From SAR116 cluster bacterium AG-447-C21 (lineage in GTDB: Bacteria; Pseudomonadota; Alphaproteobacteria; Thalassobaculales; Thalassobaculaceae), in contig QCQB01000005.1 in NCBI GenBank assembly GCA_003212315.1, positions 43,196 to 107,195 on the forward strand: DNA of 64,000 nt, given 5' to 3'. The position numbers were made by a program, and so were the translations under genes. Numbering within the stretch: position 1 is the stretch's first letter; the number at the start of each line of letters is the position of its first letter. The notes below the pieces were generated by a model. That model did not search any database, was not told where the DNA came from, and saw only the letters and a list, made by a program, of their open reading frames with translations. Positions 9,500-18,212 of this stretch are shown here, piece after piece.

Positions 9500-10498
9500 A
9501 TGGATCGTATATTTTCAGGCATCCAGCCCTCAGGAAATTTGCAGTTAGGCAATTACCTTGGAGCAATTCGAAATTGGGCACGAATGCAACATGAATACGA
9601 GTGCATTTTTTGTGTTGTTGACCTTCACGCCATAACGTTGCCACAAGACCCTAGAATAATGCGAGAAGCTACTAGAGAGGTCGCGGCGGGCGTTATAGCT
9701 GGCGGGGTTGATCCCAATAACTGTATCATTTTTAACCAAAGCCAGGTTTCAGAGCATTCAGAGTTGGCATGGCTTTTCAATTGTGTAGCTCGCCTTGGGT
9801 GGCTTAATAGAATGACCCAGTTTAAAGAAAAAGCGGGAAAAGACAGAGACGGCGCATTCGTTGGTCTCTATACCTACCCTGTGCTTCAGGCAGCTGACAT
9901 CTTGGCTTATAAAGCGACGGATGTACCTGTTGGCGAAGATCAAAAACAACACATCGAATTATCGCGCGATATAGCTCAAGCATTCAACTCAATGTTTGAG
10001 GTTGATTTTTTCCCACTCCCAGAACCTCGAATTCAAAAAGAAGCTGCTCGTATTATGAGTTTGCGAGATGGGTTGAAAAAAATGAGTAAATCAGACCCTT
10101 CTGACAACTCACGAATTAATATGATCGATGGACCAGATTTAATCGCACAGAAAATTCGCCGAGCCAAAACAGATCCTGAGCCGTTACCGGAAAGGTTAGA
10201 AGACCTAACCACTCGGCCTGAGGCGTTAAACTTAATTACAATATTTTCAGCACTATCTGATAGAACAATGCAATCCGTCGTAACCGAGTTTGCAGGCAAG
10301 GGTTTTGGAGATTTCAAAAGCGCGCTCTCGGACCTTGCTGTTTCTACATTGGGGCCTATCGGAGATGAAATGCAAAGGCTAATGGGGGCGCCAGATGAAG
10401 TAGATAAAATTCTTCATGATGGAGCTTTGAAAGCAAAAGCAATTGCTGCTCCAATTGTTGCTGAAGCAAAAAAAATAGTTGGCTTTTTAAATACATGA
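9500..10498 (+). CDS. trpS: Tryptophanyl-tRNA synthetase
   Basis: 332 residues, standard for bacterial class I TrpRS. The HIGH-equivalent is in [17 protein letters not shown] (residues about 6-22), with Gln in place of the usual His of the GNLHLGN form, a conservative change seen directly. The KMSKS loop is present as [13 protein letters not shown] near residue 195. [33 protein letters not shown] and FKEKAG are family signatures. A good ribosome site (AAGGAGC) precedes the ATG. It charges tRNA-Trp in the cytoplasm and is last in the glnD-murJ-trpS group; a 214-bp gap then leads to the nfu gene. Confidence 0.98.
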   Translation: MDRIFSGIQPSGNLQLGNYLGAIRNWARMQHEYECIFCVVDLHAITLPQDPRIMREATREVAAGVIAGGVDPNNCIIFNQSQVSEHSELAWLFNCVARLGWLNRMTQFKEKAGKDRDGAFVGLYTYPVLQAADILAYKATDVPVGEDQKQHIELSRDIAQAFNSMFEVDFFPLPEPRIQKEAARIMSLRDGLKKMSKSDPSDNSRINMIDGPDLIAQKIRRAKTDPEPLPERLEDLTTRPEALNLITIFSALSDRTMQSVVTEFAGKGFGDFKSALSDLAVSTLGPIGDEMQRLMGAPDEVDKILHDGALKAKAIAAPIVAEAKKIVGFLNT

Positions 10499-10523
10499 CC
10501 CAAACTTTTAAATTTTAAATAGA

Positions 10524-10553
10524 TTCGATCCGACAATTCTGATTGTATATAAT
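10524..10553 (+). promoter_or_regulatory. Candidate sigma-70 promoter upstream of the Nfu gene
   Basis: A perfect TATAAT -10 at 10548-10553, reading TGTATATAAT, lies about 160 bp upstream of the Nfu start. The -35 at 18-bp spacing is only TTCGAT, so the call rests on the -10. The gap of 214 bp after trpS makes an independent promoter likely. Confidence 0.35.
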
Positions 10554-10712
10554 CTGTGTTCGAAAATTTAATCCCTATTTCAAAATTTAGATGATATATG
10601 AGATTTTGATAAAAAGATGTAAGGAATTTTTTGACCTCCAATACTTGATCATATACCTAGGTGTTATATCTATTGGGGTTGGATCTCTTCTAAAAAACGA
10701 AACGAGGACATA

Positions 10713-11276
10713 ATGTTTATACAAACCGAGGAAACGCCAAATCCGTCTACTCTAAAATTTCTACCGGGAAGAGAGGTATTGCCAAACGGAAGTATGGATT
10801 TTAGATCTGAACAAGACGCGAAGAACTCCCCTCTAGCTGAGGCTTTATTTAACGTCGATGGTGTAGTTGGTGTCTTTCTTTCGGATGACTTTATCACCAT
10901 CACAAAGCGTGATGACAAAGATTGGCATCTGATGAAACCCGGTTTACTTGGCGTCATCATGGAACATTTTACCGCGAACCGTCCCGTCATTATTTCAGAT
11001 GACGAAAATAGTAAGTCGGATAGCTCGGTTAAGGATGAGGACGAGGACGTTGTATTGCAAATAAAAGAACTATTGTACACAAGAGTTCGACCAGCAGTTG
11101 CTCAAGATGGGGGCGATATTGTATTTGAGGACTTTACGGATGGTACAGTAACAGTTCAAATGAGAGGGGCGTGTGCTGGGTGTCCCAGTTCTACAGCCAC
11201 TCTTAAGATGGGCATAGAAAATATGCTGAGGCACTACATTCCAGAAGTGAAAGAGGTTGTAGCGGCAGAAATGTAA
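10713..11276 (+). CDS. NifU-like Fe-S scaffold/carrier (Nfu)
   Basis: 187 residues with the two domains of the mitochondrial/alphaproteobacterial Nfu type. The N-terminal Nfu_N domain opens with MFIQTEETPNPSTLKFLPGREVL, and the C-terminal NifU domain (about 110-185) carries the cluster-binding pair Cys154 and Cys157 in GACAGCPSS, with VRPAVAQDGGDIVFEDF before it. It assembles or carries [4Fe-4S] clusters to client enzymes; candidates in this window are MiaB and the 38.8-kb Fe-S protein. A ribosome site (ACGAGGA) precedes the ATG. Placed between trpS and tsaB as in many Alphaproteobacteria, except for the two cell-wall genes that follow it here. Confidence 0.95.
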   Translation: MFIQTEETPNPSTLKFLPGREVLPNGSMDFRSEQDAKNSPLAEALFNVDGVVGVFLSDDFITITKRDDKDWHLMKPGLLGVIMEHFTANRPVIISDDENSKSDSSVKDEDEDVVLQIKELLYTRVRPAVAQDGGDIVFEDFTDGTVTVQMRGACAGCPSSTATLKMGIENMLRHYIPEVKEVVAAEM

Positions 11277-11282
11277 AAACGA

Positions 11283-12287
11283 TTGTTTTGGCGGGGTCGT
11301 TTGAAAGGAAAACAATCAAATATTACTTTTTTTATTTTCGGAATCCTACTGTTTACCTCGTCAGTAGGATTCGTAGGTTTCGGTGAACTGCTTCGGGCGC
11401 CTGTCCAAAAAAACAACTCTTTTGTGATCCATAAGCGCCTTCCAATCTTTTTTGAGCATTATGGAAAAATAAAAAAACTCCAAAATTCAAGTGTGTCTGA
11501 AACAGCGGGGATAAAAGGGTATTTTGAGTCCCAGTCTTCAAAATTAAATCCATTACAAGAATACTCTCGGCTCGTTGCACCTATTTTTATTTGGCGTCTG
11601 CCAAAGGATCTCAAAGGGATAGCAAAAGTAAATCATAGAAAAAAAATTTTCATAACGCTTCTTCTACCACTACTGATTAGACACAATATTGCAATTACCC
11701 AAAAGCGCTCATCCGTCAAAATACTTATTGAAAAACCGATTTCGAGCCTTTCTATTGATGAATACAATTGGCTAGTAAAAACCGCTCTACACTATAAAAT
11801 TTTTGATGAAAGTATATCAAAACCGATTATAACAAAGGAAATATTAAAGGAGTTATTGAATAGGATTGATATTATTCCTGTTTCACTGGCTTTAGCACAA
11901 TCCTCCTTGGAAACTGGTTGGGGAACTTCTCGGTTTTCCATTGATGGAAATGCATTATTTGGTCAATGGACATGGAAAACTAATAAAGGCATTCGCCCCA
12001 AACAAAGAGCCCCAGGAACTAAACATTCCGTTCTCCGCTTTAGTCACTTGGCTGAGTCAATAGAGGACTATACTCACAATTTAAATTCTAGTTCACATTA
12101 TAGAAGTTTTAGGTCTAAACGCAGTGCGCTAAGGAAAGCAGACTATCCAATCGATATATGGGCTCAAAACTTAGTGAAGGAACTCAAAAAGTATTCATCT
12201 AATTCCGAACATTATATTTTAACAATAAAGTCTATTATCCGAGAAAATCAATTAACAGACTTTGATAATTACTCACTGTCCCCTTGA
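11283..12287 (+). CDS. Bax-like glucosaminidase-domain protein
   Basis: 334 residues from a TTG start just 6 bp after the nfu stop. A hydrophobic segment (ITFFIFGILLFTSSVGFVGFG) near the N-terminus looks like a signal anchor or uncleaved signal. The C-terminal half matches the glucosaminidase/Bax domain: IIPVSLALAQSSLETGWGTSRFSIDGNALFGQWTWKT with the expected catalytic Glu, then LAESIEDYTHNLNSSSHYRSFRSKR. Members hydrolyse peptidoglycan glycan strands at the periplasmic face. The first 150 residues are basic and not recognisable. Downstream is a convergent polysaccharide deacetylase, so the two may form a cell-wall pair inserted in the conserved nfu-tsaB order. A later TTG at 11301 is an alternative start. 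Confidence 0.82.
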   Translation: MFWRGRLKGKQSNITFFIFGILLFTSSVGFVGFGELLRAPVQKNNSFVIHKRLPIFFEHYGKIKKLQNSSVSETAGIKGYFESQSSKLNPLQEYSRLVAPIFIWRLPKDLKGIAKVNHRKKIFITLLLPLLIRHNIAITQKRSSVKILIEKPISSLSIDEYNWLVKTALHYKIFDESISKPIITKEILKELLNRIDIIPVSLALAQSSLETGWGTSRFSIDGNALFGQWTWKTNKGIRPKQRAPGTKHSVLRFSHLAESIEDYTHNLNSSSHYRSFRSKRSALRKADYPIDIWAQNLVKELKKYSSNSEHYILTIKSIIRENQLTDFDNYSLSP

Positions 12288-12322
12288 GCTAATTATTTTC
12301 AAAGGCGGCTTAAACAGTATTA

Positions 12323-13363
12323 TCAGTTGGAAACTAAAAACTGGATACCAAACCAACGCCAACGCTTATTAGGGCCAGGAAGAGTGCAATTAACCCTAGA
12401 CCTGCCCTTAGGAAGCATAGAATTGAATCTCGCCTCTATTCTGCGTCCTAATCGTTCTAGACGTAATTCGCCTTCGTTCGACGAGAAACAAGCAAGTTGC
12501 TTTATAGGGCCAACCGAACTATCAACGGTAAAACCGAATGCGGGGGGATTTTCAACCAATAACGGGTCCGATGGTAAAACATCGTCAACGGGCAATGGTA
12601 GCGAATTTGCAACAAGTCGGAATCTATCTATTCCACCATATCTTTCATTCAAGGCGAATCTTGGAAGGGCAAATTTATCAGAAGAATTATTTAAAGCGCC
12701 AGAGCTCTGTGTGAAGGCAGCTTTGAAACCACGGTCTTTAATTAACTGTCGAACCGATGAGTTATATTCTCCATAAGGATATGCAAACAGATCAGGACGC
12801 GAGCCTATTTCCCTGCTAATACGGACATTAGCTTTATCTATCTCTTGCTTTACATCCTCTATAGAGATTAAAGGTAAGTGCTTATGGGATTTAGTTTGAC
12901 TACCTATTGTCACTCCTGCTGATTTTAATTCTCGTATTTGATTCCAACTCATATAGCCTGTCGCCTGACGGTCTACTGCATCAGTTGAAATGAAAAGTGT
13001 AAAAGGTATTTTGGCTTCTCGTAATAATGGCCAGGCTTTCTCATAAACAGAGCTATATGCATCATCAATGCTAATACCAACAGTAAAGTCGGGGAGTTTT
13101 TTTCTATCATTAATTTTTTGAACTATTTCGGTGATTGGCAATATATTGTAGCGTTTCCTCTTCAATTCCGCTATGTGAGACTTAAATTGCTCCATTCTAA
13201 TACTAGTAGATGGGAATTGTCCCTCACCAAAACGATGGTAAGCTAAAATCACAGCCGAACCAGCGCTTTTAAATTCAGTCGCCCTAACATTATAATCTGA
13301 CTTGAAAAGTGCGCAAAAGATAAACAGCACCATAACTTGAAAAACAGGGGTTTTGTTTCTCAT
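12323..13363 (-). CDS. Polysaccharide deacetylase family protein, altered metal site
   Basis: 346 residues with an N-terminal signal sequence (VFQVMVLFIFCALF) and a NodB-homology domain from about residue 37 to 240. AVILAYHRFGE, the Asp100-Asp101 pair in ISIDDAY, and LFAYPYGEY are characteristic. The zinc motif that normally reads SHTxSHxxL is SQTKSHKHL here: His160 is kept but the first His is Gln156, so classical three-ligand zinc binding may be lost. The last 90 residues (after LPLPVDDVLP) are unlike known domains and may form a separate beta domain. Expected to be periplasmic or exported and to act on cell-wall or exopolysaccharide. Divergent from tsaB and convergent with the glucosaminidase gene. 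Confidence 0.85.
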   Translation of the reverse strand: MRNKTPVFQVMVLFIFCALFKSDYNVRATEFKSAGSAVILAYHRFGEGQFPSTSIRMEQFKSHIAELKRKRYNILPITEIVQKINDRKKLPDFTVGISIDDAYSSVYEKAWPLLREAKIPFTLFISTDAVDRQATGYMSWNQIRELKSAGVTIGSQTKSHKHLPLISIEDVKQEIDKANVRISREIGSRPDLFAYPYGEYNSSVRQLIKDRGFKAAFTQSSGALNNSSDKFALPRFALNERYGGIDRFRLVANSLPLPVDDVLPSDPLLVENPPAFGFTVDSSVGPIKQLACFSSNEGELRLERLGRRIEARFNSMLPKGRSRVNCTLPGPNKRWRWFGIQFLVSN

Positions 13364-13498
13364 TTCGTACCAATCTCTATCATTAAATCGATATTTTAAA
13401 GTTTATACTTTTGAAGTAATAAAATAAAAGAAAATATAATTGATGAAATATGTTCAACATGAAAATTATAACAATATCCAAAGGATTTGATAGTTTTA

Positions 13499-14215
13499 AT
13501 GCTAACACTAGCCATTGATAGTTCCAGTTCCTCCTGTTCCGTGGCAATAATGTCAAATGGAATTATCTCTAATAAAGTGAAGGTTCACATGGAACGGGGC
13601 CATGGAACCGCTATCATGCCAATGATCCAACAAGCCATATATGAATCTAATTTTTCACTATCTGATTTTACGGGTATAGCAGTCACCATTGGTCCTGGTT
13701 CTTTTACTGGATTGAGAATTGCTATGGCGGCGGCAAAAGGTCTTGCAATAACGCACACGATACCATTATTAGGCATTTCATGTTTTGAAGCAGTTGCTCA
13801 AAGAGTTAATCAAGCGGATAGGGCATCGTCCTATGACCTTTTGTTGATTGCTTTAAACAGTAAACGAGAAGACCTTTATATAGAATGCAGAGACTCGTTA
13901 AATGAAAAAGTGATTCCCGGTGGGGCTATAAATTCTAATGTTTTATTTGTCAAACTAAAGAAATTGATTGATAGGCAAACGAATATTCGGTTAATTGGAG
14001 ATGGCGGCGCACAGCTGTTAGAAAACGCCCCTATTGATATTTATGATCATTTTTTACCCGTTAATGAGAAAGACAAAGAACCTTTAGACGCCACTGATGT
14101 AGCGCATTGTACATATAACGAAGCGTCGAATTCTAGAGCTAATATCCAGAAGAACACTCCCCGTTTGACGATAGATTACTTGCATTCTCCAGATTTCACT
14201 TTGAGCAAAAATTGA
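13499..14215 (+). CDS. tsaB: tRNA threonylcarbamoyladenosine biosynthesis protein TsaB
   Basis: The track opens at a TTG at 13487, but the ATG at 13499 is preferred: the AAAGGA ribosome site ends 13 bases before it, versus one base before the TTG. That gives 238 residues. ASKHA-fold N-terminus LTLAIDSSSSSCSVAIM and the hallmark TIGPGSFTGLRIAMAAAKGLA identify TsaB, the scaffold partner of TsaD in the t6A37 complex. The C-terminal half is divergent, as is usual for TsaB. The stop overlaps the TTG start of rimI (TTGA), indicating translational coupling; tsaB-rimI is a widely conserved pair. Confidence 0.95.
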   Translation: MLTLAIDSSSSSCSVAIMSNGIISNKVKVHMERGHGTAIMPMIQQAIYESNFSLSDFTGIAVTIGPGSFTGLRIAMAAAKGLAITHTIPLLGISCFEAVAQRVNQADRASSYDLLLIALNSKREDLYIECRDSLNEKVIPGGAINSNVLFVKLKKLIDRQTNIRLIGDGGAQLLENAPIDIYDHFLPVNEKDKEPLDATDVAHCTYNEASNSRANIQKNTPRLTIDYLHSPDFTLSKN

Positions 14216-14808
14216 TTAAAAGAATATCAGGGAAGCGTACGAAACGATCTCAAGTTTTTTATTGTTCCATCTTTAAAAATCAACAAAATAATGAAGCTTA
14301 CCAAAATCGTATAGGAAGTAGGTTTAGCTCTCAAATTAAACCACTACCACGATTACTCGAGACACATCTCATCAGGCAGGCATTTAAATTACAAATATAT
14401 CGGCACGGCATGCGTTGGAGTAATAAGAATTTAAGGCATCACATGCATTCTGAATATTCATGGACATGTTTTGTTACATCACCGGCGAATAACTTTGTTC
14501 ACCAATTGCAGGGTTTTTTATTATTACGGGTCATTGAAGATGAAGCAGAGATACTTTCCATTGGCGTAAAAAAAAGAGTTCGCCGAAATGGAATAGGGGA
14601 ATATTTGATAGAACAAGCAAAACGTTTTTCTACACTTCATCAACTCAAGTCGATACTTCTCGAAGTGGCTGAAACAAATCGGAACGCTGTCGGGTTCTAC
14701 AAAAAACAAGGTTTTCTGAAAATTGGGATCAGAAACAATTATTATGTATTTTCGGGTAAAAATAAGAAAAACGCTATAATTATGCATTTGCCTATCAAAA
14801 CTGGATAA
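14212..14808 (+). CDS. rimI: Ribosomal-protein-alanine N-acetyltransferase RimI-like
   Basis: 198 residues if the TTG overlapping the tsaB stop is used. The C-terminal 130 residues form a GNAT domain: LQGFLLLRVIEDEAEILSIGVKKRVRRNGIGEYLIEQA contains the acetyl-CoA loop (RxxGIG), followed by LEVAETNRNAVGFYKKQGF and the RxNYY motif typical of RimI. RimI proteins are normally near 150 residues, so about 45 basic N-terminal residues are extra; an internal start is possible but I see no convincing ribosome site. Acetylates the N-terminus of ribosomal protein S18 in the family prototype. Its position after tsaB supports the call. Confidence 0.88.
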   Translation: MIKRISGKRTKRSQVFYCSIFKNQQNNEAYQNRIGSRFSSQIKPLPRLLETHLIRQAFKLQIYRHGMRWSNKNLRHHMHSEYSWTCFVTSPANNFVHQLQGFLLLRVIEDEAEILSIGVKKRVRRNGIGEYLIEQAKRFSTLHQLKSILLEVAETNRNAVGFYKKQGFLKIGIRNNYYVFSGKNKKNAIIMHLPIKTG

Positions 14809-14916
14809 AAATCGAAAGGTTGAGTGCCACCATTGCAATTATGCAGAAATAAATATTTAATTTTTCCTTTATACTAAAGGTGCCCGGAATCATCTACCAC
14901 TGAAGCTAGGTGTATT

Positions 14917-15819
14917 ATGTTAAGTCTGGAGACCCAAATGGCCATAATGGAATCTTATGATAGCTCTGTAGTTGGCTCACAAAGTGCCACCTCCCCAATA
15001 GGGCGAGTTATCCCTCCTATTATATTCGGTAACTTGGAGTTAAAGTTAGCTAAAAATTCATATGATATCGAAGCAGCCCAGAAACTTCGATACCGCGTTT
15101 TTTATGAAGAGATGGGAGCCAATCCATCACCCCAAGTCAAGCGCCTTCGATTGGATCATGATGAATTTGATGATGGCGCCGACCATCTTTTGGTGACTGA
15201 TCGGCGATTACGAAACAATTTGAGCGGAGGCGGCAGGCATCCAGTCATTGGCACATATCGTTTGTTACAACGCGCTCACTTGGATCCAAGTCAAAGTTTT
15301 TATACAGCCAATGAATTTGATATATCAAAGATTTTATCATTCCCAGGAAAAATCTTGGAGCTTGGACGTTCGTGCGTGGATATTAACTACCGAAATAGAG
15401 TGACCCTGCAATTATTGTGGCAAGGCATCGCTGCTTACGTTTTTAGTCACAAAATTGATCTAATGTTCGGCTGTGCTAGCTTCCCTGGCACTCAACCAGA
15501 GATACACCAACCAGCGTTAGCCTATCTTCGGAGTCAGCATCAAGCTCCTCAAATTATACGTCCTAGCGCTTTGCCTAAAAAATATATTGATATGGCCAGT
15601 AAACACGAAGCTATTGGTGATGAGGTTATAAAGATAAATAATCTTCCTCCCCTCATTAAAGGTTATATTAGAGTTGGGGGGCAGGTTGGTGATGGGGCAG
15701 TCATAGATAGTCAATTCAATACCACAGACGTCTGTGTAGTAGTGAAAACTGAATCTCTGCCAACTAGATACCGCAGACACTATGAACGGTCTTTCTCTAA
15801 ATCTATGCAACTTCAATGA
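14917..15819 (+). CDS. olsB: L-ornithine N-alpha-acyltransferase (OlsB family)
   Basis: 300 residues resembling the OlsB/hemolysin-like GNAT acyltransferases: LRYRVFYEEMGA, LDHDEFDDGADHLLV, VIGTYRLL, GKILELGRSCV and FGCASFPGT. The enzyme transfers a 3-hydroxyacyl group from ACP to the alpha-amine of ornithine, making lyso-ornithine lipid. The stop and the next start overlap as ATGA with an acyltransferase of OlsA type, the second step of the pathway, which strengthens the assignment. The first 35 residues are polar and variable; an internal ATG at 14938 (NMAIMES) is an alternative start. Ornithine lipids are phosphorus-free membrane lipids, used by many marine bacteria under phosphate limitation. 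Confidence 0.9.
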   Translation: MLSLETQMAIMESYDSSVVGSQSATSPIGRVIPPIIFGNLELKLAKNSYDIEAAQKLRYRVFYEEMGANPSPQVKRLRLDHDEFDDGADHLLVTDRRLRNNLSGGGRHPVIGTYRLLQRAHLDPSQSFYTANEFDISKILSFPGKILELGRSCVDINYRNRVTLQLLWQGIAAYVFSHKIDLMFGCASFPGTQPEIHQPALAYLRSQHQAPQIIRPSALPKKYIDMASKHEAIGDEVIKINNLPPLIKGYIRVGGQVGDGAVIDSQFNTTDVCVVVKTESLPTRYRRHYERSFSKSMQLQ

Positions 15820-16652
15820 TTGATACTTTGAATGCCAACCAAACAAAATCATCTAATAGTGGAAACGCTAAGTTGCGACTTTTTGAACATGCCATTTGGC
15901 ACCAAATATTTGATGCCAAATGGCTATCTGCTGTCAGATTATTTCTATACGGACTCACAACTCTAATAATATTACCATTTCAAGTCCTGGCCTTATCAAC
16001 TTGCTTACCATTGAGAATTTCTATCCCCGTTCTTCATCATAAATTAATAACAAAAATTATTGGTTTAAAAATTGATAGAGTTGGAGACATTTCTGGGGAT
16101 AAAAAGGTATTATTCGTCAGTAATCATCTATCTTATCTTGATATAATTATTCTTGGATCACTTATTCCGGGGAGGTTTATAGCAAAATCAGAAGTCGCTA
16201 ACTGGCCAATCTTTGGGTTTTTATCCAAAATCACTCGCACTATCTTCATTCGGCGAGACCGGAAAGCATCCCATGATCAAGTAAGATTAATTAAAGAACA
16301 GCTAGACCGGTGTGAAAAATTAATTTTATTTCCCGAAGGTACTAGTTCTGATGGAAGACGGGTTTTACCATTTAAAAGCCCTTTATTTGATGCAGCTATG
16401 CTTACAAATTCAATAGTCCAACCCATTACCATTCGTTATACTCACTTGAATGGGATACCCGTTGGTTATTCTAGTAGGTCGCTTTTTGGTTGGTATGGCG
16501 ATATGGACTTGCGCCCCCATCTTTGGAATGCTTTATCGCTAGGAATTTTCACCATCGAGGTTGTATTTCATGAGCCAATTAGAGCCGATCAGTTTTCAAA
16601 CAGAAAAAAACTTGCCGTGTATTGTCAAAAAACAGTTGCAAAAGGACTATAA
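15816..16652 (+). CDS. olsA: Lyso-ornithine lipid / 1-acylglycerol-3-phosphate O-acyltransferase
   Basis: 278 residues with one N-terminal membrane segment (FLYGLTTLIILPFQVLALSTCL) and a PlsC domain. The catalytic HX4D is NHLSYLD at about residues 103-109, and the substrate-binding FPEGTSSDGRRVLPFKSPLFDAA begins near 172. It O-acylates lyso-ornithine lipid and may also acylate lysophosphatidic acid, since no other plsC is seen here. It overlaps olsB by 4 bp, so the two are translationally coupled. The gene is followed by a candidate promoter for miaB. Confidence 0.9.
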   Translation: MIDTLNANQTKSSNSGNAKLRLFEHAIWHQIFDAKWLSAVRLFLYGLTTLIILPFQVLALSTCLPLRISIPVLHHKLITKIIGLKIDRVGDISGDKKVLFVSNHLSYLDIIILGSLIPGRFIAKSEVANWPIFGFLSKITRTIFIRRDRKASHDQVRLIKEQLDRCEKLILFPEGTSSDGRRVLPFKSPLFDAAMLTNSIVQPITIRYTHLNGIPVGYSSRSLFGWYGDMDLRPHLWNALSLGIFTIEVVFHEPIRADQFSNRKKLAVYCQKTVAKGL

Positions 16653-16667
16653 CTAATTATAGGCAGG

Positions 16668-16695
16668 TTGACTTGATTTAGTGCGATGATAATCT
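16668..16695 (+). promoter_or_regulatory. Candidate promoter for the miaB group
   Basis: TTGACT at 16668-16673 and TAATCT at 16690-16695, 16 bp apart. It lies inside the extended miaB ORF of the track, which argues that the real miaB start is further downstream at 16767. The -10 match is weak. Confidence 0.3.
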
Positions 16696-16766
16696 GCGTG
16701 TGTTTCTATAGTTCTTTAAGAAAGTTAAGCTGTTTTGAACTTCATTTATCCCTCGTGTGCAACGTA

Positions 16767-18212
16767 ATGGCTAGTTCTGGTGTTTTAGAAAATCCAACAG
16801 GGAATAAGACATTATTTATCAAAACTTATGGCTGTCAGATGAATGTATATGACTCTGATAAGATGGCAAAACTGCTGGAGCCATTGGGTTTTATTTTGTG
16901 CAACAGTGCTTCAAATGCTGATTTAATAATACTAAACACCTGCCATATCCGCGAAAAAGCTACAGAGAAAGTTTTCTCAGAGCTGGGTCGGTTGCGTAAA
17001 TTGAAAATGGAAGGGTTTAAAAATGGTAGGAACGTGCTTCTTGCAGTTGCAGGATGCGTTGCGCAAGCAGAAGGGAGTGAAATTATATCACGAGCTCCTT
17101 ATGTAGATTTGGTCTTTGGTCCACAGACGTATCACAGATTGCCAAACATGGTTATTGAGGCAACAAACTCCCGACAAGAGAGTGAAATAAATGGCGCCGG
17201 CATTATCGATACAGATTTTCCTGTTGAAACCAAGTTTGATCACCTACTAACGGATACTAAATCGTCAACGAGTGCCTTTTTGAGTATACAGGAAGGATGT
17301 GATAAATTTTGCTCGTTTTGTGTTGTTCCTTATACCCGTGGAGCCGAGGCGTCTAGGCCTGTCGAGCAAATACTTAACGAAGGTATAAACTTAATTAAAG
17401 CTGGGGCAAAAGAGCTTGTTTTATTGGGACAGAATGTGAATGCATATCATGGGCTCTCTAAAGCTGGCAAAGAGTGGTCGTTGTCCCGATTAATTAGAGA
17501 ACTAGCGGAAATCGATGGATTAGCTCGAATTCGCTACACAACCTCCCACCCTAAAGATATGGATCATGAACTTATAATGGCTCATGCGGAGGTTCCTCAG
17601 TTAATGCCATATTTGCATTTACCAATCCAAACTGGGTCTGATCGAATGCTAAAAGCTATGAATAGAAAGCATAATGTAGCTTTCTATGTAAAAATTATCG
17701 AAAAACTTAGAGCAGTCCGGCCCGATATAGCCTTGTCATCAGACTTTATTGTTGGACATCCCGGGGAAACTGATAATGACTTCGCGGACACAATTCGCCT
17801 TATAATGGAAATCGGTTACTCACAAGCCTATTCATTTAAGTACAGCCCACGTCCAGGAACACCTGCCTCTAACCTTGAACAACTATCTGATGCGACTAAG
17901 TCGGACAGACTACAAACCCTTCAACAACTCCTTAATGAGCAGCAATTCTCGTTTAATATGCAATGTATTAATACATCGCAGAAAGTCTTAGTGGAGAGGC
18001 GGCGCGACCGTGATGGCAGATTAACTGGGAGAACCCCATTCATGCAAAGCGTCAGCTTTGATGGGCCAATTCGATTGTTAGGTGAGGTGATTGATATCAA
18101 TGTTGAACATGCAAGTGAAAAAAGTCTATTCGGCAGAGTTGCGATCAAAGAACAAGATAGGAGTCATGTGATAATGAATAAAAATTATTCTGAAGAGAGG
18201 AAACAAGCTTGA
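16767..18212 (+). CDS. miaB: tRNA-2-methylthio-N6-dimethylallyladenosine synthase
   Basis: The tracked ORF starts at 16686, but its first 27 residues are hydrophobic and cysteine-rich, unlike MiaB, and cover a likely promoter; the ATG at 16767 puts KTLFIKTYGCQMNVYDSD near the N-terminus, as expected, giving 481 residues. Three N-terminal cluster cysteines lie in YGCQMN, NTCHIREKA and AGCVAQ, and the radical-SAM CxxxCxxC is GCDKFCSFC near residue 180, followed by VPYTRG. A TRAM domain ends the protein. It methylthiolates i6A37 in tRNAs reading UNN codons. The stop overlaps the phoH start (TTGA). Confidence 0.96.
   Translation: MASSGVLENPTGNKTLFIKTYGCQMNVYDSDKMAKLLEPLGFILCNSASNADLIILNTCHIREKATEKVFSELGRLRKLKMEGFKNGRNVLLAVAGCVAQAEGSEIISRAPYVDLVFGPQTYHRLPNMVIEATNSRQESEINGAGIIDTDFPVETKFDHLLTDTKSSTSAFLSIQEGCDKFCSFCVVPYTRGAEASRPVEQILNEGINLIKAGAKELVLLGQNVNAYHGLSKAGKEWSLSRLIRELAEIDGLARIRYTTSHPKDMDHELIMAHAEVPQLMPYLHLPIQTGSDRMLKAMNRKHNVAFYVKIIEKLRAVRPDIALSSDFIVGHPGETDNDFADTIRLIMEIGYSQAYSFKYSPRPGTPASNLEQLSDATKSDRLQTLQQLLNEQQFSFNMQCINTSQKVLVERRRDRDGRLTGRTPFMQSVSFDGPIRLLGEVIDINVEHASEKSLFGRVAIKEQDRSHVIMNKNYSEERKQA

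Noticed and set aside
12327-12776. Plus-strand 149-residue ORF opposite the deacetylase
   Set aside because: The deacetylase reads through the same region with recognisable NodB motifs.
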